A stretch of DNA of 64,000 nucleotides from Bryum argenteum (Eukaryota; Streptophyta; Bryopsida; Bryales; Bryaceae). The notes under the pieces were generated by a model, which had not been told where the DNA came from, made no database searches, and was given only the letters and a program-made list of their open reading frames with translations. The DNA lies in NCBI GenBank assembly GCA_037043015.1, contig CM073321.1:38832420-38896419 (forward strand). The letters run 5' to 3'. The position numbers and the translations under genes are program-made. Positions 46,401 through 57,500 of the stretch are shown piece by piece; the first letter of the stretch is position 1, and every line of letters starts with the position of its first letter.

Positions 46401-47691
46401 TTTTTTGCTGCAGTATCAGCAGCCTCAGATATCTCACTCTGCATTACACCAGAAAGGTGTATTAGAAGCGTTATAAAAGTGTATACTGGGAGGGACTCAT
46501 ATGTGATAACTAACCTGGTAAAGGAAGTTTGTAAGCCCAGGAACCATAAGCGAGAACCAAGTCCGAACACTTTTGGTCTCAGCTTTGATATAATCAGCCT
46601 CTGACACCAAGCCCTTGAAATATTCAAGAGGCTTCTTTCCAACTGCATACAGTCGATATAACTTATGCACAAAATTCTCCTTCACATGGCTGTTTTGATT
46701 GCGTCTGAAAATCCATTCAACGGCAAGCAATAAATGAGAAAACGGATTGACCTTAATTTCAAACTTAAATGGTTGAAAGGATTATGGGGGTATAAACTTA
46801 CTGATTTATATCATACAACATGGTAAGCGTGTCCATAACTCTACCCTTGACGTCAAGAATGATACAATCAACGGAGAAATGCCACTCAATGTCATGAGCG
46901 TGCTTTCTGTTGATGATTGGTAGCCAAGCCTGCAACCGGTGATTGCCATCCCAAACATTAAACATTTTGTTCGAGAACTATTGCAAAACTCGATCACGTT
47001 TCAATTTCGATTCGAACTCATCGTTAACAGCACGCCAATGGTCGCTTCATGACAGCATGTCCTCCTCAGTCACGTCATGGGAGTTGGCGTTGTCGTCTTC
47101 TCATGCAAGGTAGAAGACAGTCGCGCCTTCAATGTATCCTCCATTGACAAATCGACTTTGAAAAAGTTCGATATAATTATTCATTGCTGGTCTTACAGCT
47201 GTCAGTCCCTTCAGCCTGCAAAGAGGAATGTTTGGACGTGAATTTTGTTTGGGCTTCAAACGAAGCGCGTCTTTTTGGGATCCAGCGTGAACAACCTCCT
47301 GGCTTACAAGACTGTCTAATCTCTCCTCAACCTCAGCCTCTGTTAAGGGAATGCTATCGTGATCCACCAAACTCTCCTCAGATGGTTGGGGTCCTTCATC
47401 GAGATGTCCACCCTCAACCACGATCTGTGCAAAAGAGCGCCACTCTTCAGCAGGCCGTCCACCATCAAGCACGCTATGCTTATGTGAGCGCGACTCTTCA
47501 ACAGGCCTTTCTGATTCAACGACGCTCTTCTCATAGGGACCTTTGCCCTTATCCAGCCTCGAAGTCAATGTCATTTGCGCCACTCGATCAGCAACGTCCA
47601 CGGCATTTGTATGCGTTGATTGAGTTGCAGGTCGTTTCTGAGGTGCCGGTGTAGAGAAGGTTGTGTTCGTCAAAGCCGACTCCCCTTCCAT
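43449..47691 (-). pseudogene. ParB-like domain fused to a DNA amino-methyltransferase (beta-class order), decayed
   Basis: Reading leftward: a disordered N-terminus from MEGESALTNTTFSTPAPQ (47,691); a ParB/sulfiredoxin-like region (RPNIPLCRLKGLTAVRP..YIELFQSRFVNGGY) whose key motif is NVWDGNHRLQAWLP (about 46,950); a helical middle (HVKENFVHKLYRL, NSVGIYKGYQPEDQLGFMEA, YGRQHFDFCGWYLDC); VQMMVDPQQVRTKS; a methyltransferase core with AVDLIIADYPDGLRVPG at the motif IV position (about 44,640); PWRGAKQKSTLLLKALI; and motif I split by an intron, TIVDFKTGVG then GSSVIAAMTLNRNIFAMESD. Motif IV before X and I is the order of beta-class N6A/N4C enzymes. GT-AG introns are clear, for example at 44,024/43,943. 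Three in-frame stops lie between 46,978 and 47,100, and frame changes near 44.9 and 44.13 kb. ADYPDG departs from the usual DPPY or SPPY. I recall full-length uncharacterised relatives in seedless plants. Confidence 0.7.
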
Positions 47692-47768
47692 CTGACTTAG
47701 CTCATCTGTTTGGACACAGAAATGGAAAAATAGTCAAGAAAATTTATACAAGAAATGAGTTACAAATC

Positions 47769-48560
47769 TTATCCTATATCATAGTCTGCCTTCATATGAT
47801 GGAGCTCATTCAAGCGAGGGCAGACATAGGGAGCTGCTTCATTAGGTGATTGATAATTCTTGGGCGCAATGTCGACGTTGGGGTTTGAGGTAGTCGTCTC
47901 GGCTTGCTGTGACTTCACTGGCGAAGAGCGCCTTTGGGCTAAGGTCGGGGCAGGTAAGGGCGCCAAGACCCTGTCAGGCACTTGACCTTGTCCATCCTTG
48001 CCTTTGACGGCTGTGAGGCTCCGGCAATTTAAGGCTCCATTGGGCACCCGACCCCACCACGCCAGCCGCGATGGGGAGTCGCAATGCGACCAACAATAGC
48101 GCTTGGGTCGGGGTAGGTGAGTGCGACGGGACCCCATCGGGCACCGGACCCTCCTCCGGACGGCTCCAGCGCTCGAACCTCGGCCTCTGACGTCGAGGCG
48201 CCGCCGTGCGCCGGGACCCCATCGGGCACCGGACCCTCCTCCGGACAGCTCCAGCGCTCGAATTCCGGCCTCTGACGTCGAGCCGCCGCCGTGGGGCAAG
48301 TGCGGGTTTCGTGACTCCATCGGCCGCTCGACCCCCACCTGACTGGAATGCAGCCGTCAACCAGCCCACGCTGCACCCACGCGCTCCACTAAATTGGCCG
48401 CCTGATCCCTTCCATCGCAACGAATCGAATAGAAATACCCCATTGGGAACCCGATGGGCTTTTAGGTTGCCATTGGGTGTTGTGACGGGCGCTGCTGCTG
48501 TGTCGATGTGCGGTGCGCGAATCATCCACTATACCCCATCGGTGACCCGATGCAGTGTTT
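47769..48560. repeat. GC-rich repeat block with CCCCATCGGGCACC words
   Basis: The words CCATTGGGCACCCGA, CCCCATCGGGCACCGG (twice), CCCCATTGGGAACCCGATGG and CCCCATCGGTGACCCGATG recur at about 48,036, 48,133, 48,218, 48,440 and 48,534, and related words at 52,547 and, inverted, at 53,080. All three minus frames are open for 115-189 codons through it because the repeat is stop-poor. I do not call these genes. The left part (47,769-47,950) reads a Ser/Thr/Asn-rich chain on the minus strand that could be an upstream exon of the ParB/methyltransferase gene. Confidence 0.5.
48120..48290. repeat. 85-bp tandem repeat, two copies
   Basis: Two adjacent copies run from GTGCGACGGGACCCCATCGG to the CGCCGCC end (48,120-48,204 and 48,205-48,290), differing at a few bases. 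A third diverged copy lies at about 52,528-52,612 across the LTR element. Confidence 0.85.
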
Positions 48561-48644
48561 AGGGCTCATCTAGGAGGCCTTGGTTTGCATGTCGAAGTGG
48601 CAGAGAATAGGCTACAAAATCCAGAAGTCGCTAAAAGACGTGGC

Positions 48645-48715
48645 AGAACTTGCTTGGTGATTCAGCAGTCGGTCCATCAGGGTCAATATATAGTCCTGAG
48701 CACCTGGTTGCTGTA
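48645..48715 (-). pseudogene. Degraded second copy of an MMS19-like exon segment
   Basis: About 27 bp on the minus strand (GACTATATATTGACCCTGAT plus GGACCGA) match the MMS19-like exon at about 48,990-49,030 (GACTTTATATTGACCTGGAT plus GGACCGA) with three differences. Weaker similarity continues past it. In the matching frame it reads LYIDPDGPTAES against LYIDLDGPIPEC. This suggests a duplicated and decayed exon, too short to be certain. Confidence 0.35.
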
Positions 48716-48931
48716 ATCGAAAATGCATCGAACGAGTCAGTAGCATAAACTATCATAAATTTTGAGCTGAAGCAAAATTATACTAGAAACAACATTGCGA
48801 TGTAGGGAATTCTTTCAGTCGCACTCGCCAACTTCCTTAGCTCGTAAATTAAACGCATGACACGACATTTGCTAAATCTGCTCATTTAAGAAAACAGGAG
48901 ACTGCAAAAAAAAGCTGAGATAAGTACTCAC

Positions 48932-49648
48932 GGGTTTAAAAGATATCGGAAAGTATCTGCGGACAAAGTCAAAGAGTTCATCGGCACATTCAGGAATCGG
49001 TCCATCCAGGTCAATATAAAGTCTACTCAATGGTTGTATGAGCCGGAAAGCTAACAATAAGCAGCGACGATCTTTCTCTTCTTCAATAGCCGCAACAACA
49101 CCAAATATAAGGTCGCCTTCTTGCATCCTAGACTCTATGAGCACACTAAAAAGTCGGCACGATAGACATTGCGAGACCCACAAAAAATGACGAATCTCCA
49201 CACCAGTAACAAATTTTCACAAAGGAATCTTCGTACCAGTGGCGCCACGGCATCTGCATGCTTCTCCGGTGGACATTCTAATAGCTCCATACAAAGCTCT
49301 CCAAAGTGCGGATGATCAGACATCACCTGGTGAGAGTTACATCGTACGAGTACCTAAACTGAACCTTCAACTCGTAAATAGAGCATCAAGAGCCATCAAT
49401 GGATTCTCAGGACTAACAAACAGCCTTGAACGTCTTGATAACTCACCTCTAAGTTACAATGAATAAAAGGTTGTGCATGTAAGGATTACCTTGCGGTCAC
49501 GTTGAGCAAGAGTCTGAACGTGAGGATTCACTAATGCGGATTTTGCCACTGCACTAGCTTCCGCCACTTGCTCAGCTCCCACTTCTGGGCTCCTTCTTAG
49601 TAGAGTAAAGGAGCCAAGGACCGCACCTCGCAAACAGTGCCAGTCACC
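48932..49648 (-). pseudogene. MMS19: MMS19-like gene fragment, three clean exons
   Basis: Exons 49,648-49,490 (53 codons), 49,326-49,237 (30 codons) and 49,132-48,932 (67 codons) are each bounded by AG and GT, all in phase 0, and read GDWHCLRGAVLGSFTLLRRS..HVQTLAQRDRK, FGELCMELLECPPEKHADAV and GDLIFGVVAAIEEEKDRRCL..ADELFDFVRRYFPI. This is the N-terminal HEAT-repeat part of MMS19, the adaptor that hands Fe-S clusters to DNA-repair and replication enzymes. The usual protein has about 1,000 residues or more; only about 150 are here. Neither the start nor the long C-terminal part is nearby. It lies between the GC-rich repeat block and an LTR element, so a captured or relocated fragment is likelier than a working gene. 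The clean exons suggest recent origin. Confidence 0.8.
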
Positions 49649-49802
49649 CTGAGCCAAACATAGAAACGATCAGTTATATCCTCCACATCCTTCATCGAAT
49701 ATAAACGTATACCGATTGCAGATGTCTCAAACCTGCTAGACCCTTTCCAAGCTTTTCGGATAAAATCAGCCACTAAGATCTCATCCCCTTTGCGAGCTAT
49801 GA

Positions 49803-51734
49803 AGAAGCTCTCTTAAATGAGTGATCACAACAGCATTTCAGGTTCTAGGGAACAATGATTCGGTTCATATGGATGAGAACGAGCAGTAGAAACTCGCAAG
49901 TCGTGCGCTAAAGAAGTCGATAAGACTCTAGATAGCTGTATCTTCAAGAGGTTTTCCCGATAAATCGACAAGTATGTCCACTTCATATGAGTTTTGATCT
50001 GCGATGCTCAAGTAAGCATACATATGAGAAGCTGGCCAGATTTAGTGACAAAGTAGCTGATACAATAGTGTCATGGGCCAAGGCCTCGTTGATAAGCTCG
50101 GATGTTCACTCGCTATTAATTTTATAAATAGAACTTCGGCAGTAGAGCTAAAGTATAGCTTCGGCAGTAGAGCTAAAGTATAGCCTCGGCAGTAGAGCTA
50201 AAGTATAGCCTCGGCAGTTGAGCCAAGAGGTTAGTCTATAAGGGACTCTTATTCATTGTAAACCTAAGTCTTGGATCAATATATTTCATTTTGCTCTTCG
50301 AACCTCTTCGGACGCGTTTGATCCAATCTACTCATGATTCACCACTAGCAGGACATCCAGGTCGTGAGGGTACGCGTGACTTGATTGCACGTGAATATAC
50401 GTGGCTGGGTTGACACAAGATGTTCGGAGATTTGTGCGGGCGCAACGTGTGTGGAAAATCGAAGATTTGGCGGGAGCAGAAGCAAGGGTTGCTAAAACCT
50501 TTGCCAATTCCGGCACGGATTTGGACTGAGCTCTCCATTGATTTTATTACCGGATTGGCACCAAGCGCCGATCGCACAAATATCATGGTTGTGACAGACC
50601 GTTTGTCCAAATCTATCATTCTTTGTGCCTATGAAGACAATTCGTGCACTTGATGTGGCTCACAAACTTTTAGAGCAAGTTTTTCAGCATCACGGATTGC
50701 CTGCAGCAATTGCGTCGGATCGTAGTAGTCAATTTGTTAGTCCGCTTTGGGATGAAGTATGCAGATTGATGAAGATTACGCGTCGGTTGTCGACAGCTTT
50801 CCATCCGGAGACAGATGGTGCAACAGAGAGGGCGAATCAAGAGCTTGAAACATATCTTCATATTTTCACGACATTTGAGCAAGAAGATTGGGCTTTTCAG
50901 TTGCCGATCGCGATGATGGCGTTGAATAATCGTGTGTCGCGATCTATAGGTATATCCGCATTTTTATGACTCACGGTTATCATCATTCGGTCATAAATAT
51001 TACTATACCCGAGGAGGCAGGTTCTTCGTTGTCACCTGCGGAAAAAGGACGCAAGCTTGTTGAGCACTGGCGTAATTCAAGTGAACTAGCAACAACGGCA
51101 ATGGCCATTGCGCAAGAGACTCAAGAACGTCAGTCAAATACACGACGCTCGGTGGCCAAGGATTTTCGTCCGGGTGATCGTGTGTGGTTGAAGTTGAAGA
51201 ACATCAACACGTCCCGGCCAATCAAGAAGCTCTCTTAAATGAGTGATCACAACAGCATTTCAGGTTCTAGGGAACAATGATTCGGTTCATATGGATGAGA
51301 ACGAGCAGTAGAAACTCGCAAGTCGTGCGCTAAAGAAGTCGATAAGACTCTAGATAGCTGTATCTTCAAGAGGTTTTCCCGATAAATCGACAAGTATGTC
51401 CACTTCATATGAGTTTTGATCTGCGATGCTCAAGTAAGCATACATATGAGAAGCTGGCCAGATTTAGTGACAAAGTAGCTGATACAATAGTGTCATGGGC
51501 CAAGGCCTCGTTGATAAGCTCGGATGTTCACTCGCTATTAATTTTATAAATAGAACTTCGGCAGTAGAGCTAAAGTATAGCTTCGGCAGTAGAGCTAAAG
51601 TATAGCCTCGGCAGTAGAGCTAAAGTATAGCCTCGGCAGTAGAGCTAAAGTATAGCCTCGGCAGTTGAGCCAAGAGGTTAGTATATAAGGGACTCTTATT
51701 CATTGTAAACCTAAGTCTTGGATCAATATATTTC
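49803..51734 (+). mobile_element. Ty3/gypsy LTR retrotransposon remnant with both LTRs
   Basis: Two nearly identical direct repeats of about 490-510 bp (49,803-50,287 and 51,224-51,734) flank a short internal part. Only the integrase region is recognisable: a His-containing N-terminal segment (HDSPLAGHPGREG), the core (DFITGLAPSADRT, VVTDRLSKSI, HHGLPAAIASDRSSQFVS, HPETDGATERANQELE) and a C-terminal segment ending DRVWLKLKNINTSRPIKK. The rest of the usual coding set is absent, so the element is broken and could have moved only with help. The LTRs differ mainly by one 26-bp unit, so insertion looks recent. It splits the MMS19-like fragment from the ING2-like exon. Confidence 0.85.
50134..50236. 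repeat. 26-bp tandem units inside the left LTR
   Basis: Units of the form CTTCGGCAGTAGAGCTAAAG plus TATAGC, about three full copies and a diverged last one. The matching array in the right LTR (about 51,556-51,675) has one more unit. The unit-number difference is the main contrast between the two LTRs. Confidence 0.85.
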
Positions 51735-51798
51735 TTTTTGTAGTTTTTGCTTGTTTTGACAGCTAGACTCTTACAAATAGCTAGTTGTGTGAACCCAC

Positions 51799-51971
51799 CA
51801 GGTCATAAGCTTGCTGTGCAAGAAGCACTTTCTCGGTACAAAGCTTTAGTGTGTTAGTTTGATTCATCTCGATCTGTTGCCTTTGAATATCTAATGAAGA
51901 ATCCGAATCGGAGGCGTCCTTTTTCTTCGTTAAACATGCCCTCACTTGTTCTCTTGTCTGGGCCATCATAT
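51799..51971 (-). pseudogene. ING2-like exon (N-terminal helical part), orphan
   Basis: An exon of 57 codons plus 2 bases bounded by TTTGCAG and a GTGGGT donor reads MMAQTREQVRACLTKKKDAS..QQIEMNQTNTLKLCTEKVLLAQ, then QAYDL. It matches the coiled N-terminal region of plant ING2-type proteins, which tether histone acetyltransferase or deacetylase complexes to H3K4me3 through a C-terminal PHD finger. The PHD part and the following exon (expected to begin DSH) are not in the window; the sequence downstream is the LTR element. A possible upstream piece (VLDIVDDY, about 52,045-52,070) is too short and its phase does not fit. It looks like a gene fragment cut off by rearrangement. Confidence 0.65.
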
Positions 51972-52233
51972 CTGCAAACTCAAAGCAAATGTGAATCCTA
52001 AAATGCTGCATCCATCTGCCCACCGACGGATTACATAATCATCCACAATATCCAACACCTGTGAGCAAGTACTTAATACATAGTTTTTCATTTCAGAACT
52101 GATTCATGCTTCTCCAGAAGACATTCAAACAGCTTCAGACAAACATGTATCTCCAAAGTGCCGATGATCAGACCTAAACCCTGGATACTAACCCTAATGA
52201 AAATCCTTGCAATAGCCACAAAGGGCTCAAAAA

Positions 52234-52624
52234 TCACTTACCAGGCTCTGAATCGTGAGTCCGCCATGTAATAACTCCTTTACGATCGCTATTGCACTGC
52301 GCGTCTGTGATCCAATTGAACGCACTAAAATTCATGATTGCAACAATTGGAATTGAATCTTCAAATACATTGAATGAATGGTATTTTTGGCACCTGTTCA
52401 GCAGCGGGACGTTGTTTGTATCTGTACGATTTAATAATCGATTTTGAGCCATCGAAGCGGCCATCGCTTGCTTCAGCCATCGCTGCGGCCATCTCCTTGA
52501 TCTCGGCCGCGCTTGGGTCGGGGTATTTGAGTGCACCGGGACCCCATCCGGCACCGGACCCTCGTCCGACCGCGGCTCCAACGCTCGGCCCCTGGCGTCG
52601 AGGTTGAAGGCACAATCTTAGCAC
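52234..52624. repeat. Third copy of the 85-bp GC-rich unit, in a short unplaced coding-like region
   Basis: At 52,528-52,612 a diverged copy of the 48,120-48,290 unit lies in the same orientation. On the minus strand the flanking sequence is open in two frames (AAEIKEMAAAMAEASDGRFD; ITDAQCNSDRKGVITWRTHD), the second ending at a good donor (GAGCCTG/GTAAGT, about 52,240). No family was recognised. It could be a 5' exon of the ING2-like fragment or unrelated. Confidence 0.4.
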
Positions 52625-53356
52625 AACGCTCCATCACGAGCAGCTATAAACCAAAACGCTGATCCACGTTGAGCTTACAACGAGACACCATAGCTGATTT
52701 TACATTTCACCTAACAGACAGATCTAATTCATCACAATCCGAGGAGAGTAGGTCGTCATCGTACAATGCAAGTATACTTGTGTAGGTCAGGGGAAGAAAA
52801 GCCGTGCAGTAAACCCTCGTTCCTAACGCTTCAAGCGCGTGAGACGAGATGTGCACATTAAGCCTCAAACCACAGATCGAAAAACTGTACAATCACAAAA
52901 TTGTAGTTCAAAGCCGCAAACGATTAATCTGCGCGGCGCATTGCAACTCCGAATAACACCGATCCACAAGAGATATTCCACGACTTATCTGACTTGTCTG
53001 ATTTGCTCCGATTCGGTCCTTTGGCTGGAATCTCCTCATCAATTTCTTCTGCTTCAGTCCCGCGAGTATTAGGTGATTGGGTGCCCGATGGGGTTACAAA
53101 CCCCGTTTCTTTGCATCTCCGTTTACTTCCTACAACCATTCATTTCCTCTGTAAGCATGTTCTCTTTCTGTACTCATGAGAAATAAGAAAGAATGGAAAA
53201 CAAAAAACATGAAGCAAAAGAATGAAATACCTCGTTCAAGACATTCTCACGCCATGCAGCAGCTCTCTCTCCGCCCTCCGCTTGCTTTCTTAAGCTCCAC
53301 TGACAGAATGACGACTCGTACAGAATGCAAATTAGGTCACGTGTTAAGAAAATTAC

Positions 53357-53435
53357 CTTCGCTATTTTTTCGATCGGCTGTTGTGTCCTCTGATTCAATC
53401 AATGCAGTAACCACGTTGTCACTAAGCTCAGCCAT
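53357..53435 (-). pseudogene. Possible first exon of an unidentified gene
   Basis: ATG at 53,435 starts MAELSDNVVTALIESEDTTA and stays open for 26 codons plus 1 base to a donor (GAAG/GTAATT). A second exon-like piece lies at 53,225-53,290 (SLRKQAEGGERAAAWRENVL) but its phase does not join cleanly. A further piece at 52,985-53,120 reads a charged, Ser/Lys-rich chain. The family was not recognised. It may be the 5' end of a captured gene in the mosaic between 48 and 53.5 kb. Confidence 0.3.
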
Positions 53436-54530
53436 ATCCTACTGCCTCTTAACCTCACAAGTACACGTTTGAATTTAACTGCAAAAACTGCTGGAGAGAG
53501 CTATGGAGTAAGATGACAACAACGCGCAAACATTTACGGAGAGGAGTTCGGGCACAGAGAAGAGCGATCGAAGGAAATGTGAAGAGAGGTTACGGAAAGG
53601 ACGAGACAACGCTGTCGGAAGAATGGAAATGGAAGGTGGGAGAGGACGAAGGTCTTATCGGCTGCTAAAGTAGGTCACGTAGCCACTCAGCTGACCTCAA
53701 TGATGTGATTGATTTGACCTCAACTCGATTCGACGCTTCTCTAAGCTGTCAAATCAATAGGAAAAGCAAACAACAATCCAATCAAAACTCACCCGAAAGT
53801 TCTTCGCTAGTTTCATCGCCTGCTGATTCCTGCACTAAGCATTAGAATGCCAAAACAATCGCTTCAAAATCCTCTCCAAAATCAAATTTGTTTGGGGTGC
53901 ATTAATTTCTCATACATCATTACAGTCGAAGAATAAAATTCAATCGTCAGCAAAGAAAAAAATTAGTCAAGCATTCAATATCAAAATAGACTCCTTCAGT
54001 TTTTGCGTACTCCGTCGGATGGTTCTTCGATTGGTCGTGCTCGTTGAGGATCTCCTGCAGCGTCCTTAAGAATTGGCAAAAGAGTTTTTGCGGTTTCTCC
54101 CATTGCACTTCTGAGATTTCCCTTAAGCGTCACTTGTCTCCTACTACTTTTGTTCGAAAAGTATAGCCTCCCTTTTGGAACGCGCTTTCTACGTCGCTTT
54201 CTTCGTTCTACTTCTACAGCTTATGGCATCTCATAGTATGACTGTGCACCAACTCATTGGATTTGCATCAACGTTATGTCGTTATGAAGAATATAAATAC
54301 GACTACGTCGAGTTCTAACTATAGGCGGCGCTGTCTTTTGCATTTACTACTCTTCTTCTGCAATTCAAAACTGAAAAAGCATTGTACGAAATAATTACTG
54401 ATAGCCACCATTTTACGTTCAGTTCAACAAAATCAATTATTGATCCTCAATTTGATGACGACTCCAGGCTGAGACACCCCCTTCTTGTCGTCGGTCATCT
54501 TCGACTATCTTTTTCAATTTAGTACTGTCT
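53436..54530. other. Spacer without a recognised gene
   Basis: Moderately AT-rich. No ORF with a recognisable domain, RNA gene or repeat pair was seen. A promoter for the 53,435 exon could lie at the left and the 5' end of transposase copy B at the right, but no sequence evidence fixes either. Confidence 0.35.
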
Positions 54531-54532
54531 AA

Positions 54533-57500
54533 TTGTTTTTGAAATCAATACATTTCTTATGGTTGCCTACTATGGCAACAATTCGTGTGGAGGGTGGTCG
54601 AGCCCCCCTGAGGGTATCACCTCAATTTGACGTAAGAATTGCTGTCAATGCTACAATGCTCGCCTTGAAGTTTGATTTTAAACTAGACTCTATCTTTCTG
54701 GAGGAAGAGGTTTATGATGATTCAGGTGCGCTTCTTTACACTGATATTGTCATATGTAGTGCAAACTTAGAAGGTGGTGTTTGGAGCTTAAAGCCCACTA
54801 CGTACTGCATCATTGGTGAGCACATAGGAGTGATCCATCGCGCATAATTACAGACTGCGACACTTGATGCAATAGTCTTATGCTCTAAGTCAGATGCCAC
54901 TGCACCTCTCACTCATGTCATCGAACCCTCAAAGTCCGAGTTCATAAGTCTAGAAGACTCTGATGTTGAGTCAGCTTTAGGCCACACAAAATTGAGAAAC
55001 GGTCTAGGTCCTAGTGTTTGTCCACCACTAAGTAGTTCTGCTTCCCAGAAACCGCCATTGTCACCAGTGCCTGCCTCACCAGTTAGTTCTATAGCTTGCA
55101 TTCACAAACTCCAGTTTCGCAAAGGAGCCAAGAGTGAACTTAGCAAAGTAGACCTAGATTCTTTCCAACATTCGTTCGTTCACTGGTTGCTTCCAGAATA
55201 CAATGGAAACCACGGATTTGAGTTCCCTCCACCCCCAAGTGATGTTAAGTCCGGCCATGCTAGAAAGCTGTACGGGATGGACAAACCTCATGACGGCCAT
55301 GTTTGGTGCCATTCTATTACTCGCAATATTCAAAATGACTTTTAGATTAAGTTTCCGTTCTGCTCACTGTGCTTGCCACCTTCGCTGTGAAAATCCGAGC
55401 TGTCCATTTCTATTTCTCAAAGGCCATGCTGATAGTGTCAATGAAACGAAATCGGTTGGTCATGTGAAGGGACAATTCCTTGGCAAGACCCCACCATTGA
55501 ATTCAAAGTTGGTGTGTGCAATTCGTAAGGAGCCACCTATTTGCGTGAAGCTTTGTCATGCTCTTATGTACTGGGTTACGGGTGGAGTTACAACTACCCG
55601 TGCTTGTATACATATTGGGCATCATGATCACCCAGTTGGAAGAGGTGAATGCAGGGAATCTCGTGTCTTACGAGATCGTCTGATTTCAAAAGCCGTCAAG
55701 TGGACTCCAAAAGCGTCACCATCTTCTATAACGATGTCAGCAAGTTTGGAGTTCCTTGGCAACTTGCTACTGGACGAGGATGGAGAACCAATTGTTCAGA
55801 TGACGAATACGGAGATGCAAGACGTTATGCACAAGTTCGAGAGCTTTACCAGTCCGACCATTCGCCACAATATCTCTCAGTTCAAACGAATGGGGAAGCT
55901 AGGTGTGATTCATGGTGTATGCGAACTCAGGGGGACAACTCGCTAGCCATTTGTCCAAGAGAATAGATTTCCGGGCCATGGAAAGGACATGCACTGACAA
56001 AGTTTTTGTTTTCAAGATGTCTGAGATTGGACCTGGATCAGGCGTCAACCTCGTTCGACGCATGCAATCCGGAAATCTGAAGGACTCATGGATCATGTTT
56101 GATCATGTTAAACGCATCAAACATTACACTACGTTTGCCTGTCATGTTTACGACTCAAACTACGCCAAGGTGATGACAATTGCTATTTGCGACATGCAAT
56201 CTAAGACTAAGGACGCACAATCCTACCTTTGGAGGATGCTTAACGAAGTTATGGCGCATCATGGTGTCGTCAACGTCAATTTCAAAGGTTTCATGGCTGA
56301 CAGCGCTCAAGCCAACTGGAACGCTGTTCGAGAGATTTACGGTGCTGGAGACAAGACTGTGCCCATGAAAGAAAAGGAGAGATCGTGTCTACTTTACTCG
56401 ACAAAATGCATGCACAGAGTAACAAACTTATACGTAACCCGGTGCTCTGCGAAGAGCATAAGCGAATTTTCACACAATATAAGGATGCAATCAATATGGA
56501 CGAGGCCGAGACACGCTACCTTGCAATTTGGTCGTGGTGGGTGTCAAGTGAAGGTGTAAATTTGCCAGCCATGGAGTCCAGGCTGGCGTGGTGGCATTTT
56601 CGTTACAGGCAATGGGGAGGCTTCATGAATCTTGTATGCGTGCTTTAACTTTTGTTTTTGTGATATGCTTAAATAATTCTCTCGAGGTACCATCCACCAG
56701 GGCACTTTCCATTCTTCTCATATCTTTACTCTGTAGACATGCCTCCCTTGTGCCGCCACTCCCATACTTCATTTTCCTACACGATCCACATATTCTTGTA
56801 CTCGGATTTGTTTAGATTTACGTAGTAGTTGGTTTTCCATTTCGAAGTTCCAACAGTCGAAATGACCTAATTTGACTTTGTGCAGGAACTTACTGATGAA
56901 GAGAAAGCTGAAATGCCAATGTGCAATTTGGCTACAACCATCCACGGTGCGTGGTCAAAACAGTCTGGTAAAGATGTTCATGATATTTTTGAAGCATCAG
57001 TGGACGATTTTGTCAAGGCATTCACGCAATGCACACGTTACAATGCTTTTCTACACGGTAAAAGCGGTGGTACAGGACCGGACAAGGAGGTAATGCGCTT
57101 CACGCTCGCAGGTCGAAGTAGGAATCTGAACACAATGTACAAAGCCATGGAAGCCATCCCCGGTGCTAAGGACTTCCTGGTTGTGGACCCTAATTATGCT
57201 GGCGAGGAAGTTTTTGGATCAAGTAAAAGGCGTTTGGAAACGCAACTTGGTGCTGATGACGATTCCCATCGTTTTGACAAGGTTAACTTCTCTCAGCCGA
57301 AGCACTCTAGAAGGAGAACACGCTCTCAGAGATCTCCTTCTACTCCTATTCAAATAGATGACGAAGATGCTGACGATATTCTAGCGGCTGTGCCAGTTCC
57401 AGCTACACCCATTGTCCATCTAACTGAAGTCCAAGAAGATGACTGTGAGAAAGGAAAATGGCATATCCGTCTTGTTCCTGCAAATAACAATCCGACTTGT

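Noticed and set aside
47974-48525. Three overlapping minus-strand ORFs of 115-189 codons
   Set aside because: All lie in the stop-poor GC-rich repeat block and are open in every frame because of composition.
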